Assembly: GCF_000512915.1 (NCBI RefSeq)
Contig: NZ_CP007034.1
Span: 992,001 to 1,056,000, forward strand
DNA length: 64,000 nucleotides
Source of the DNA: Barnesiella viscericola DSM 18177
GTDB taxonomy: Bacteria; Bacteroidota; Bacteroidia; Bacteroidales; Barnesiellaceae
Direction: 5' to 3'
The translations under genes were made by a program, and so were the position numbers. How positions within the stretch are numbered: the first letter of the stretch is position 1; the number at the start of each line of letters is the position of its first letter. The notes under the pieces are model-generated. The model was not told where the DNA came from. It did no database searches and worked only from the letters and a program-made list of their open reading frames with translations. Positions 33,460 to 43,500 of this stretch are shown one piece after another.

Positions 33460-33999
33460 ATGACATCGATTACAGAAGATAATGACTTTTCCAACATTTT
33501 TAGGACGTCTAAAAATGGATTTATCCAATTTGCATACTCCTACCTGGGGAACATGCAAGACGCCGAAGATGTAGTGATGGAGTCGTATATCCAATATTGG
33601 GAAAACAAAGACAAGGAGACCTTCCAAGCCACCAATATAAAAGGGTATATTTTCACCATCATCAGGAACAAATGTATCGATGTTCTGGAAGAGCGAAAAC
33701 ACCTGTTACAAAAGAATGAAGAGCTGTACAACCACATGATCGGTGAAATCGAGCTCAACATCTCTTCGCTGAAAGGCTGTGACCCCTCGGAACTTTTCAC
33801 CAGCGAAATCGAAAAAATTGTACACAGTACCATCGAAACCTTGCCCAATCGCACACGAGAAATATTTTACGAGCGATACCTCGAACAGAAACCCTACAAA
33901 ACAATTGCCGAAAATTTCGGCATCACGATTAAAGGCGTAGAGTTTCACATTTCAAAAAGCCTGAATATCTTACGAAAAAGCCTCAAAGACTATCTATAA
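33460..33999 (+). CDS. ECF sigma factor of the N-glycan locus (Bacteroidetes FecI-like)
   Basis: A 179-residue sigma factor with region 2 (NGFIQFAYSYLGNMQDAEDVVMESY, about 18-42, then KGYIFTIIRNKCIDVLEE) and region 4 (YKTIAENFGITIKGVEFHISKSL, about 145-170). Such sigma factors are held by a FecR-type anti-sigma until the matching SusC receptor signals that its glycan is present. The next gene is FecR and the third is an STN-bearing SusC, so the usual trans-envelope relay is complete. It is expected to activate the susC promoter region downstream. Confidence 0.95.
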   Translation: MTSITEDNDFSNIFRTSKNGFIQFAYSYLGNMQDAEDVVMESYIQYWENKDKETFQATNIKGYIFTIIRNKCIDVLEERKHLLQKNEELYNHMIGEIELNISSLKGCDPSELFTSEIEKIVHSTIETLPNRTREIFYERYLEQKPYKTIAENFGITIKGVEFHISKSLNILRKSLKDYL

Positions 34000-34133
34000 C
34001 ACTATCGGTCTATCAGTTTGCAAATCAAAAAGAATGAAAGTGCAACATTTATAAACATTTTCAAACTTCCATTTAACAAAAAAAACCTATTTTATCACTA
34101 GGGATATGGAAGTTTATCAGGTTTATATAATGT

Positions 34134-35063
34134 ATGAAAAAAGAGACATTATATAGGTATTTCGGTAACTGTGCCTCGGAAGATGAGTGCAGAGAGGTTA
34201 TTACATGGGCTCAATCATCGCCCGACCATCTAAAAGAGTTTTGTCACGAGCGCAACATATATAACGCTATTATATTATCGGCAGGCAACATAGAGCACAC
34301 ACAGTACGATTTCCGACGCCATTACCGCATACAACTACTTCGCATTGCCGCAGTAGTTGTGCTGTTATTGGCTGTCGCATTCGGGAGTTTCTATTTTACG
34401 GTAGGCGACCGCATCGTTCCTCTCTATTCGCTCACTGTGCCTGCAGGCAACAGCAACACCTTGCTCCTCCCCGACGGTACCAAGGTATGGCTCAATGCCG
34501 AATCCACGATAAAATATCCCTCATCGTTCATGGGGTTGCAACGCAGTATTGAAATTGATGGCGAAGCCTATCTCGAAGTCGCCCACAACCGCTGGCGTCC
34601 CTTTATTGTCAACACGCCCAACGGAAAAATCAAGGTCTTGGGAACAAAATTCTATGTCAGCTCGAACAACGAAGAGAAGGATTTCATGGTCTCGTTAATC
34701 GAAGGTTCTGTAAAAATTTCGGCCGGGGACAAAAACGCCACACTCAAACCGGGATACCGGGCCCAATTCAAAGATGGAGAATTTACGCAATCGGTAATCC
34801 GTTCGCTCGAAACCGAGTTGTGGAAAGACGGCATCTACTATTTCAAGGACAAGTCGTTCGACGAGTTGATGGAGGGTTTTGAAAAATGTTTCGGTGTAAA
34901 AATCGAAATTGATAAAGAGATAAAAAGCAGCGAACGGTACACCGGGAAATTCTACCGCTATAACGGAATCCAACATGCCCTGCAAGCACTCCAACACGAT
35001 TTCAACTTTGACTTCAAGTGGAACAAGGAATACAACACCATTTTAATAAGTTCAAAAAAATAA
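34134..35063 (+). CDS. FecR-family anti-sigma factor
   Basis: A 309-residue single-pass inner-membrane protein. A cytosolic N-terminal part of about 65 residues would bind the sigma factor. One membrane helix follows (about 67-88). The periplasmic FecR domain contains LPDGTKVWLNAESTIKYP and GEAYLEVAHN, and the C-terminal DUF4974-like part (about 235-305, FDELMEGFEKCFGVKIEID) would meet the STN domain of SusC. It follows the sigma gene by 134 bases and precedes susC by 116. Confidence 0.95.
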   Translation: MKKETLYRYFGNCASEDECREVITWAQSSPDHLKEFCHERNIYNAIILSAGNIEHTQYDFRRHYRIQLLRIAAVVVLLLAVAFGSFYFTVGDRIVPLYSLTVPAGNSNTLLLPDGTKVWLNAESTIKYPSSFMGLQRSIEIDGEAYLEVAHNRWRPFIVNTPNGKIKVLGTKFYVSSNNEEKDFMVSLIEGSVKISAGDKNATLKPGYRAQFKDGEFTQSVIRSLETELWKDGIYYFKDKSFDELMEGFEKCFGVKIEIDKEIKSSERYTGKFYRYNGIQHALQALQHDFNFDFKWNKEYNTILISSKK

Positions 35064-35179
35064 TATAACCCTAAAAAAATCTTTGCCCATGAGAAAATAA
35101 GCACACCTTATTTATCCTATCTATATTCCAGAGAAAATAACCCCATTCACAATCTGTTTGAATACCCATAAACACACGT

Positions 35180-38100
35180 ATGTACAAAAAAAGTTTAAAA
35201 GCACTAATCATGGCTTTCGCACTGGTTTACACATTTGAAGCCAGTGCCGATGCGTATTCACGCATATCTCTATCCGAGGTCAACACTCCGGTAGAAGATG
35301 TCTTGAAAAAAATCGAGAAAGAAGCGAAGTGCCTGTTTGTCATCAATACACAGGTCGACACGCAACGAAAAGTAAACCTAAACGTAAAGAACAAAACGGT
35401 GAGCGAGATTCTCGACATCATGTTCAAAGGGACCGACGTATCCTACTCGATACAAAATCCCAACATCATGTTGTCGAGAAGAACGGCTGCCCAGGGACAA
35501 CCCAAAAGCAGTTCGAACAGTAGCTCTACGGCTCAGGCCAACAGCTCTCGCATCGTAACCGGTAAGGTAACCGACGCTTCGGGTGAAGCACTCATCGGCC
35601 TTACAGTAAAAGTAGCCGGCACAAGTGCCGCTACCGCGACCGACATTGACGGAAACTACTCCATTAAGGTTCCCGCAGGCGGCAGCGAACTGGAATTCTC
35701 CTATATCGGCTACCAAACCGTCAAACACCCCATCGGCGGGAAGGACAAAATCGACATCGTAATGAGAGACAACACCAAACTGCTCGACGAGGTTGTCGTT
35801 ACCGCCATGGGTATCGCCCGCAAGGAAGAGACCCTCTCCTACTCCACACAAACCGTGGGTGGCGACGAACTGACCCGTGCCAAAGAGGCCAACCTCATCA
35901 ACTCGCTGCAAGGCAAGAGCGCCGGTCTGGTCATCACACCTAACTCGGGTGGTGCCGGTGGTGCCTCGAAAATCCTGTTGCGTGGTAACGCCTCCATGCT
36001 GGGTAACAACTCGCCGCTGATTGTAATAGACGGTGTGCCCATGCAGAACAGCGTAAACGGACAGATGGATATGGACGGTGGTGGCGCCACGATGATGGCC
36101 GACGGTTCCAAAGAGTCCAGCGACGCCCTCTCGCAACTCAACCCCGATGACATCGAATCGATCACGGTACTGAAAGGTGCCAACTCGGCTGCCCTGTACG
36201 GTAGCGCCGCTTCGAACGGTGTACTGATGATTACCACCAAGAAAGGTAAAGAGGGTCAGTTGCGCATCGATGTATCGAGCAGCACCACCTTCGAGACCCC
36301 GCTCGTATTGCCCAAATTGCAGAATGCATATGGTGCACAGATGTCGGGCTCGGTAGATAACGGCTTCTCGATGAACTCCAACAGCTGGGGTCAACGCATG
36401 AACACCCTGGGCGACGAGTACTACGACACGGCCAACTCGCCCTACCACCTGACCCGTAATGCCTACAATATCCGTGACTTCTACCAACTGGGTACCAATT
36501 TCAACAACTCCATCTCGTTGAGTGGTGGTACAAAAGTGGTTCAGACCTATTTCTCCTACGGAAATACGACGGCCAACGGTATTGTCGAGACCAACAAGTT
36601 CGAGCGTCACAACATCTCCTTGCGTCAGAGCTTCTCGTTCTTCAAGGACAAACTCAAATTCGACATCTCGGCCAACTACATCAACCAGAGGACCAAGAAC
36701 CGTCCTACCGGTGGTACCTTCTTCAACCCCATCTACCAGCTCTACACCTCGCCGCGTAACCTCGACATGAACTGGTATCGCAAGAACTACTACGACACCA
36801 ACGCAACGTGGACCTCAAACCCGTACAGCTACATCGTATCGCAAACGGGATCCGACGGTCTGCCCATCTCGGTCATTCAATCGGGTAAGACCTCGACCCT
36901 CTCCGACCCCAACTACGGTAAGCAAGTATGGTACTCCGACAACATCAACCTCAACAACCCATGGTGGTTGCTCAACCGCATGACCAGCGAAGAGGTTATC
37001 AACCGTACCTTCGGCAGCATCACCGCCAACTGGCAGATTATTCCCGAACTCAACCTGCAAGCCCGTATCAAATACGACTACAACGAGCGTAACGACGAGA
37101 ACCGTCAATACGCCACCACGTGGGGTAACGCCGAAATGATTGACCGCGGTCGTCTCATTCTCGACCACACCAAATCGCAAGACTTCTATGGCGATTTCAT
37201 GTTGAGCTACAACAAGCAGATACAAGACTTCACGATCGGTGTCAACGCCGGTGGTAGCATGATGAACTCGTCGTACGACCAATGGATGATTACTCCTATC
37301 GCCAAATCGGGTGCCCCCAATACCGAGGACCTCTCGTGCAACCAGTTCGTCCTCTCCGACATCTACATCAGCAGCAGCGACAACTACGGGGGCCTCACCA
37401 CCAAGAACTGGGAGCGTGCCATCTTTGCCACCGCACAGGTAACCTGGCAAGACAAGGTAACCGTCGAGGGTAGCTACCGCGACGACTGGTACCGCGCCTT
37501 CACGCAGTTCAAAGACATGGATCCCCACTTTGCCTACTACTCGGCAGGTGCTTCGGCCCAGATGAACAAATTGCTTACCTTGCCCGACCAGATCAACGAA
37601 TTGAAACTCCGTGCCTCTTACTCCGAGGTAGGTAACTCGATTCCCAACAACCTCTTCCTGGCATCGGCTTCCCGTAATCCGGCTACCGGAGCCTACATCA
37701 GCAGCGCCATCATCAACTTCAAGAACCCCAAACCCGAGACGACCCAGTCGTTCGAGGCCGGATTCGACGTCAGCCTGCTCGACCGTTCCATCTCCCTGCA
37801 AGCCACCTACTACAACGCCATCATGAAAAACCAGTTCATGAAATACCAGGGCGCTGCCGGTAAAGAGATCTACATCAACGGTGGTAAGGTGCGCAACCAG
37901 GGTGTCGAACTGACCGCGTCGTACATCTTTGCTCCCAACAACGATTTCAGCTGGATCACCACCTTCAACTACGCCTTCAACGACAACAAGATTCTTACCG
38001 TAGCCCGCAAACAGAACGGTCAAAAATATATCCACGAGATTGACCTGGGTAACCTCAGCGGTTTGAAGATCAAGTTTGAAGAGGGAGGCTCCTATGGTGA

Positions 38101-38797
38101 CCTTTATGCCGTAGGATTCATGAAGCGTGATCCCAATACGGGCGAAATCATCACCGACCCCAGTAAAGATGGCGACGTCATAGTCGATCCGCAGACCGGT
38201 GCTCCCTTCAAGCTCAACGGCCAGGCCAACGAATACCTGGGTAACATGAATGCCAAGCACACGCTCGGTTGGGCCAACACCTTTAACTACAAGGATTTCT
38301 CGTTCTACTTCCTCATCGACGGTAAAGTAGGCGGTAAGGTTATCTCCTTCACCGAGGCTTATCTCGACTACTTCGGTACCTCGCAACGCACGGCCGAGGC
38401 TCGTGACTATGCCCTGGCCAACGACCTCTATTGGACTTCGTCCGACGGAGCCGTAACCAAGCCGGGTATGTACATTCCCGGGACCAAACAAGTGGTTCCC
38501 GTAGATCAATACTACCAGACTATCGGTGGCGGATCGCCCGTAGGTCGCAACTATGTATACGATGCCACGAACTTCCGCCTGCGCGAAATCTCGCTGGCCT
38601 ATACCTTCCGCAACCTCTTCGGCCCGAGCAAGAACCTCACGGTTTCGGCCAACGCCCGTAACCTCTTCTTCCTGTACCTCGACGCCCCCATCGACCCCGA
38701 TACCTCATTGAGTACGCAAAACGCTCTGGGCAATGTCGATATCTTCAGCATGCCTACCACCCGCTCGTTCGGCATCTCACTTAAAGCATCATTCTAA
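35180..38797 (+). CDS. SusC-like TonB-dependent receptor with STN signalling domain
   Basis: A 1205-residue outer-membrane transporter. It has a signal peptide (to about residue 24) and an STN domain (about 28-100) that speaks to FecR. A Ser-rich linker leads to a carboxypeptidase-regulatory-like beta domain (about 125-205, VTDASGEALIGLTVKVAGTS). The plug (about 205-360) has the Bacteroides signature LDEVVVTAMG and SPLIVIDGVPM. A long barrel ends in GISLKASF. It is paired with SusD 15 bases downstream. In this context it imports GlcNAc- and mannose-containing oligosaccharides released from glycoproteins; the substrate is inferred from the enzymes downstream. Confidence 0.97.
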   Translation: MYKKSLKALIMAFALVYTFEASADAYSRISLSEVNTPVEDVLKKIEKEAKCLFVINTQVDTQRKVNLNVKNKTVSEILDIMFKGTDVSYSIQNPNIMLSRRTAAQGQPKSSSNSSSTAQANSSRIVTGKVTDASGEALIGLTVKVAGTSAATATDIDGNYSIKVPAGGSELEFSYIGYQTVKHPIGGKDKIDIVMRDNTKLLDEVVVTAMGIARKEETLSYSTQTVGGDELTRAKEANLINSLQGKSAGLVITPNSGGAGGASKILLRGNASMLGNNSPLIVIDGVPMQNSVNGQMDMDGGGATMMADGSKESSDALSQLNPDDIESITVLKGANSAALYGSAASNGVLMITTKKGKEGQLRIDVSSSTTFETPLVLPKLQNAYGAQMSGSVDNGFSMNSNSWGQRMNTLGDEYYDTANSPYHLTRNAYNIRDFYQLGTNFNNSISLSGGTKVVQTYFSYGNTTANGIVETNKFERHNISLRQSFSFFKDKLKFDISANYINQRTKNRPTGGTFFNPIYQLYTSPRNLDMNWYRKNYYDTNATWTSNPYSYIVSQTGSDGLPISVIQSGKTSTLSDPNYGKQVWYSDNINLNNPWWLLNRMTSEEVINRTFGSITANWQIIPELNLQARIKYDYNERNDENRQYATTWGNAEMIDRGRLILDHTKSQDFYGDFMLSYNKQIQDFTIGVNAGGSMMNSSYDQWMITPIAKSGAPNTEDLSCNQFVLSDIYISSSDNYGGLTTKNWERAIFATAQVTWQDKVTVEGSYRDDWYRAFTQFKDMDPHFAYYSAGASAQMNKLLTLPDQINELKLRASYSEVGNSIPNNLFLASASRNPATGAYISSAIINFKNPKPETTQSFEAGFDVSLLDRSISLQATYYNAIMKNQFMKYQGAAGKEIYINGGKVRNQGVELTASYIFAPNNDFSWITTFNYAFNDNKILTVARKQNGQKYIHEIDLGNLSGLKIKFEEGGSYGDLYAVGFMKRDPNTGEIITDPSKDGDVIVDPQTGAPFKLNGQANEYLGNMNAKHTLGWANTFNYKDFSFYFLIDGKVGGKVISFTEAYLDYFGTSQRTAEARDYALANDLYWTSSDGAVTKPGMYIPGTKQVVPVDQYYQTIGGGSPVGRNYVYDATNFRLREISLAYTFRNLFGPSKNLTVSANARNLFFLYLDAPIDPDTSLSTQNALGNVDIFSMPTTRSFGISLKASF

Positions 38798-38812
38798 TCG
38801 AAAGGTAACATT

Positions 38813-40504
38813 ATGAAAAGAACAATATATTCATCAGTATTTGCGTTAGCCGCAGCCGTTACGATGGTAGGATGCGGCGACCCCCTGCTCGATGACCTCA
38901 ACTCGAATATCGAGGTGGGCTCGGGCGATCTCGCCGTAGCCGCGACTTATGACCAGGCAGCCGGTATGTTCCTCACCGCCCAACAAAAGATGCACGATGT
39001 AGGAGCCGCTAACGGAGCGCACGTGTATCAGGTGCAGTTCAACATTCACATCGACAACTACTCGGGCTATCTGGCCGGTACCCAGAATTTCAGCGGTAAC
39101 CTGCCTTCGACCTACCGCTACTTTGCCCAATATTGCGACGGTCCCAAAGCCAGTTTCTTCCTGGTAGCCCAAGCCGCTCTGCCCGTGATGCGGTCGGCAG
39201 CTCAGCTCAATCTGAAAGAGATTGGTGCCATGTGTAACATCATGTACTGCTTCTCGGCCCTCGAACTCTCGGACGTCTACGGCCCCTTCCCCTGGACCGA
39301 CTACAAGAATGACAAACAGGAACCGCCCGTTACCTACGAGCCTATGGACCAAATCTACGACTCCCTCTTTGTCAACCTCAAAGATGCCGGTCAGATTCTG
39401 AAAGACTTCTCCTCAACCTCACAAGAGCATCAGGATTCCATTAACGAGATTTTGACCAAATATGACAAAATCTGCGGTAGTGTAGATACGTGGCGCCAAT
39501 TCTCCAATTCCATTCGCCTGCGTATGGCAGTCCGCATGAGTAATGTAGATCCCGACCGGGCCAAAACCGAAGCCGAAGCCGCCATCAGTGATGGATTGAT
39601 TTCCAAGAATATCGAATACAATACGATGGTAGTTTCGGGTAACAGTCACCCCTTGCAGTTCATTGCCAACAACTGGAACGATACCCGGTTGAACGCTTCG
39701 CTCGAAAACATCATGAAGCGACTCAAAGTACCCTACATGGATCTGATCTTCACCAAAAACAGCGGTGATATCTTAGATGAAGATGGAAATGTAACCATGG
39801 CGGCCAACTCGGAGATTGTCGGTGTGCGTACCGGAATACAACTTACACCCCGCGACGACAACAACCAATATGTAAAATATTCGAGTGTAACGACGAATTA
39901 CGCCAACTACCCATTGGCCATCTTCAAACTCTCGGAACGTCATTTCCTGGAAGCCGAGGCCAATCTCCGCTGGGGTATCGGGACCAACTACCTGATGGCC
40001 TACACCTTCGGCATTCAAGCCATGCTTAAAGAGTACAGCATCGAAACCGGAGGTACCGAATTCAGTAACTATTACACCCAAACCACAGCCGATACTTCGA
40101 TCGATTATGTCGATCCGCACAACGAGCGCAACAACCTCAAAGGTTTGGTCACCATCGGTGTAATGCTCGGCAACGAGGATAAGAAGACCATACTCGAAAA
40201 GATTATTACTCAAAAGTGGCTGGCACAGTTCCCCATGGGCCTCGAAGCCTGGAACGACCTGCGTCGTACCGGTTATCCCCGAATCTTCCCCACCAACGAC
40301 TTGGGTGACGGTTCGCTGGGCAACGGCTTCATGATTCGCCGTATTCCCTGGAACATGACCGACGCCTCAGCAGCTGCCGATGTAAACACTACCGGTGTTC
40401 CTGCATTGGGAGGCCCCAACCTGATGGCAACCCCGTTGTGGTGGGACGTAATTGACCCTGCCGGACTGGGTGACAACCGTCGTTGGGAAACCGGAGGCGA
40501 ATAA
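38813..40504 (+). CDS. SusD/RagB-like surface glycan-binding lipoprotein
   Basis: A 563-residue lipoprotein (lipobox before Cys21, MVGCGDPL) of the SusD superfamily, with TPR-like helices and a C-terminal variable part. The opening FLTAQQKMHDVG and the Y-x-F-Q-type N-terminal region look like the SusD-like_2 branch. It caps the SusC barrel and captures the glycan at the cell surface. It lies 15 bases after susC. A 13-bp hairpin stands between it and the GH85 gene. Confidence 0.95.
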   Translation: MKRTIYSSVFALAAAVTMVGCGDPLLDDLNSNIEVGSGDLAVAATYDQAAGMFLTAQQKMHDVGAANGAHVYQVQFNIHIDNYSGYLAGTQNFSGNLPSTYRYFAQYCDGPKASFFLVAQAALPVMRSAAQLNLKEIGAMCNIMYCFSALELSDVYGPFPWTDYKNDKQEPPVTYEPMDQIYDSLFVNLKDAGQILKDFSSTSQEHQDSINEILTKYDKICGSVDTWRQFSNSIRLRMAVRMSNVDPDRAKTEAEAAISDGLISKNIEYNTMVVSGNSHPLQFIANNWNDTRLNASLENIMKRLKVPYMDLIFTKNSGDILDEDGNVTMAANSEIVGVRTGIQLTPRDDNNQYVKYSSVTTNYANYPLAIFKLSERHFLEAEANLRWGIGTNYLMAYTFGIQAMLKEYSIETGGTEFSNYYTQTTADTSIDYVDPHNERNNLKGLVTIGVMLGNEDKKTILEKIITQKWLAQFPMGLEAWNDLRRTGYPRIFPTNDLGDGSLGNGFMIRRIPWNMTDASAAADVNTTGVPALGGPNLMATPLWWDVIDPAGLGDNRRWETGGE

Positions 40505-40513
40505 ATACACCAC

Positions 40514-40543
40514 GAGAACGGTCGTGCTTGCATGACCGTTCTC
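40514..40543 (+). terminator. Intercistronic hairpin after susD
   Basis: A 13-bp stem with one wobble (40514-40526 with 40531-40543), loop CTTG. Only CTAAAATA follows, so it may limit rather than end transcription into the GH85 gene. Confidence 0.55.
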
Positions 40544-40595
40544 TAAAATACAGACTCTAAATTTCATCTATTTACTCATTAAAAACAAAACAAAC

Positions 40596-43500
40596 ATGAA
40601 AACACCCAAATTACTACTATCCGTGTTGTTATGTATGGCCATGATGGGTAGTTACGCCCAAAACGTACCGACACACGACAAGTATGTAGAACTCTTGCCG
40701 ACTAAAGTAGTCCAAGAGGGTGACCCGAAGGAAGACAAAACTGTCTACCTCGATTTATTCGACTACTTTGTAAACTGGGAGCCCGGGACCAAACTGTCGG
40801 AAGATGAGAATTTCTACATCGGCCGTGTACCCTTGAAAAAACGTTTCGAAAATGCACAAACGCAGGTCGATCCCACGATGACTACCGAGCGTCAATTCTG
40901 TATGTGGACACCTATGGGTATCTCCGACACCTACTGGCAATCGCTGCCCCGCTATGTATTCGACGGCGATAACTTCAGCATGTGGTCCTATGTCGACTAC
41001 CAAGGCGGCTGGTCGCTCCCCATGGTCCGTGTACCGGGTGCATACAGCGATGTGACTCACCGCAATGGTGTAGCCAACTGCGGCGGTGTCTTGTTCGTTG
41101 ACGGTTCAAATGGCGACGTTCGTCCCCGTCAAACCTTGTCTCTGCTGGTTACCCAAGAAGGTGGAAAATTCAAATGGGCTGAAAAATTCGTCAAATTCCT
41201 CCGTTACTACGGCCTTGACGGTATTGGATTCAACCCCGAATCCTACGTACCCGATGCAGCCAAGTTGCAAGATTTCTTCATTGCCTGTCGTGAAGAGGCC
41301 GAAAAGATTGGCTGGCAATTCCACGTATATTGGTACGGAACCAATACCAATGAAGGAAATGTGAACTTTGGACATGAATTCACCTCAAACAAAAAAGACT
41401 GGTTGTGGAAAAACAACAAGCAGGTTACCGACATGTACATGCTCAACTACGCATGGGGTACCGAAGGTAACACAGCCAAAGATTCTGAAAATTATGCCAA
41501 ACAAATCGGCGCTGATCCCTTTACGATTTTTGCCGGCTACGATATTCAAGGCAACTGGTTGGGCCGCGGTCCCTGGTCGCAACTGAAAAACGCCAATTTG
41601 TCGATTGCCTTCTGGGGCAACCACACCACCGACATGATCTATCAGAACTCCTCCGAGTTCGGTTCGGGCGACGAAGCCGTACAAAATACCTACCTCGAAA
41701 AACAAGAACAGGTATTTTCGGGGGGTAACCGCAACCCGGCCAAACGCCCGGCCATCAAAGACGGTCTGACTCAATCGAGTGAGGCTGCTATGAAACAATT
41801 CCACGGCATCGCCGAGTTCCTGCCGGCCCGAAGCGTACTGCAAGAGCTCCCCTTTGTTACCCGCTTCTGCCTGGGTAACGGTAAAACCTTCCGCGACCAC
41901 GGTGCCGTCACCTTCGACCACAAGTGGTTCAACGTGGGTGTACAAGACTACCTGCCCACCTGGCGCTGGTGGATTACCGACAACAACAAGAACGTGCCTG
42001 ACGACGCTATCGAATGCGGATTCACCTTCGATGACGCTTGGTATGGAGGCTCGGCCATGCGCATGAACGGTGCCACGACCGTGTCAAACGTACGTCTGTT
42101 CAAGACCAACTTCAACGTATCGGGCGAAGACAAAGTGTCGATGACCTTCAAACTGAAAAGTGGAACCGACACCCACATGAAACTCTTCTGGTCGTTTGTT
42201 GGCAGCGAGAACACCCTGCACGAGCAGGCCATCACCTCGACCAAGGCCGGCGAATGGGAAACCATCGAAGCCAAAGCCTCTGAAATCGGTATGACGGGTA
42301 ACGTAGCCCTCATCGGTTTGAAATTTGAAAACACCCCGGCTACCTACGACATCTACATCGGTGAGATGTCTATCATTCCCAACAAAACCTACTCGCCGGT
42401 TCAACCCACAATCAACGAAACGGCAAATATCTTGAAAAAACGCACCTACAACTCGATCGACTTCAAGTTCAGCTGGGAATGCGAATCGCCCAAAAACGAT
42501 GCCGACCCCTATATACCCGTTTATAACGAAGATGTAGACACCTGGTATTTCGAGGTATATGTACAGGCCGAAGATGGCGATCCTGTCCTCTGCGGTACCA
42601 CCTCGTCGTGGGCCCACTATGTAGTAGGAGCTCCCGTATCGGCCAACAACGAAGTGACCGACTATCGCGTGGGCGTATGTGCCGTAGCTCCCGACGGAGT
42701 CACCAAGAGCCCCATCACCTGGTCGAATTACATGACCTGCGATTTGACTATTGTAGACGGTATCGTATGCAACAAAGCCGTGATCAAAGCCGGTGAAGAG
42801 TTTACTCTCTCGCTCATCGACCCCAACCAAAGTGCTCCCATCTGGTGGCGTATTTTTGATGCTACAACAGGTAACGAAGTAGGCATGCAACCCGGTGGAA
42901 CTTCCTTCACCACATCGCTCTCGACCGAAGGTTACTATGATGTAGAGTTGTATACCAGCGACACCAGATTCCTCAAATACCGCGGCTATGTACAAATCTC
43001 GCCCGAGAGCACAGGAGCCATTCCTTCGATTACCGACTTTACCGCCTCGAAGACCAACGTGACCAGCCCCGACGATGTCGTTACGCTGAGCTACACAGGC
43101 AAAAAAGGCGAAGGTACCGTATCGCGCGGATTGCGAATCGAAGACCCCTATGTATTCCGTATCCCGGCCGAATTCCTGCCGATGTCTCAAAATCAATACA
43201 CCATCGGTATGTGGATTAAACCCGAAAAATTCACCTATGCCAAACAGGGTATGACACTCATGGGTCAAAGAGACTTGAATATTTCTTGGCCGGACAACAA
43301 CTGGGGAGCCTTCTGGCTTGATGTTTGGCCGGCAAAAGCAAAAGCCTATAACAATATCGATCTTCCCGCCAATACGGTTTCATTCACCATGTGGGGAGAT
43401 GCAGGCCGTGGATTCCACGATCTCGATATTCCTGTAAACGGAGCCACGAACCCGCACGAGAATCCCAACCTCTCTTGCTGTACCGATGGCCGGTTCGCTG

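Noticed and set aside
33460-35063. Lower G+C of the sigma/FecR genes as evidence of transfer
   Set aside because: Regulatory genes of such loci are often AT-richer than the enzymes. Without genome-wide values this is not convincing.
36815-38509. Long minus-strand open frame opposite susC (564 codons)
   Set aside because: Antisense shadow of a GC-rich coding region with Val/Gly-rich nonsense sequence.
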